This document shows positions 5,302 to 5,477 of a DNA stretch of 5,477 nucleotides, in pieces; positions within the stretch are counted from its first letter, which is position 1; every line of letters begins with the position of its first letter. This DNA is from Planctomycetota bacterium (lineage in GTDB: Bacteria > Planctomycetota > PUPC01 > JABMSA01): positions 1-5,477 of the forward strand of contig JABMSA010000166.1 of the NCBI GenBank assembly GCA_013202185.1. The letters are read 5' to 3'. The notes beneath the pieces were generated by a model. It saw only the letters and a program-made list of their open reading frames with translations. It made no database searches and was not told the DNA's origin. The position numbers were made by a program, and so were the translations under genes.

Positions 5302-5477
5302 TATTTGGCTCCTTTCACAAGAGGCCCCGGTCGGGTCCCAACAACCACCACACACTTGTGCAATTTCTTTGGGCTTGGGCATTCTACCCTTAAGCTTGGT
5401 TGCATTCCGATTCCGTGTGTTCCGTGGGCCTTACTTCTGCACGTCCCATTGGTGGTAACGGTAGCTTTGACTCACAA
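5302..5477 (-). promoter_or_regulatory. Upstream region of the serine operon (promoter and leader, poorly resolved)
   Basis: No gene is seen here. On the minus strand a possible -10 element, TAGAAT (5386-5381), would place a start near 5374, but no good -35 box stands at the right distance, so this is weak. A GC-rich hairpin candidate lies at 5338-5323: GG/CC and CCC/GGG pairs separated by one mismatch, with a 4-base loop. It sits just before the ribosome site of the 30-codon ORF and is not followed by a T-run. Three TTCCG words occur on the plus strand at 5405-5409, 5411-5415 and 5420-5424, two of them extended to TTCCGTG. They might be a binding site. No known riboswitch or T-box pattern was recognised. 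Confidence 0.3.

Overview
The window is bacterial. It holds four complete minus-strand genes packed head to tail as an operon, the start of a fifth minus-strand gene cut by the left edge, and a noncoding spacer of about 750 bases rich in structure. The coding part is GC-rich and the two flanking spacers are visibly more AT-rich. The species cannot be named from the sequence. A secreted, cohesin-like or PEP-CTERM-like protein behind a sigma-54 promoter, next to this serine operon, suggests an environmental Gram-negative lineage (planctomycete/PVC-like, deltaproteobacterial or an uncultured relative). That is inference.

Right side (5477 to 1219, read on the minus strand): a leader of about 260 bases contains a 30-codon reading frame with an excellent ribosome binding site. 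Its stop codon overlaps the next start as TGATG. Next comes a class V PLP-dependent aminotransferase of the alanine-glyoxylate/serine-pyruvate/phosphoserine type, overlapping by ATGA with serA, the long ACT-domain form of D-3-phosphoglycerate dehydrogenase. Eleven bases later comes a short GNAT acetyltransferase resembling the short-form N-acetylglutamate synthases. After a 72-base gap containing two GC palindromes comes a two-helix DUF502 membrane protein. The first two enzymes plausibly form the serine branch: 3-phosphoglycerate to phosphohydroxypyruvate to phosphoserine. The acetyltransferase is an amino-acid gene of another branch (perhaps arginine), and the DUF502 protein has no settled role.

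Middle (1218 to 468): I see no credible gene. There is a pair of diverged structured repeats, about 336 bases apart, whose shared hairpin keeps its GCGAT loop and shows one compensatory base-pair change. There is also a GAGCTTACG/CGTAAGCTC inverted pair, a textbook sigma-54 promoter (TGGCAC-N5-TTGC), and in the predicted 5' UTR a hairpin that buries an extended Shine-Dalgarno sequence with no start codon behind it.

Left edge (467 to 1): the N-terminal 155 residues of an exported protein with a clear signal peptide and a cohesin-like beta-sandwich pattern. Its C-terminus, where a sorting signal would lie, is outside the window. The points most worth a second look are the sigma-54 promoter with its candidate activator sites, the covarying repeat pair, the buried Shine-Dalgarno hairpin and the coupled leader ORF.
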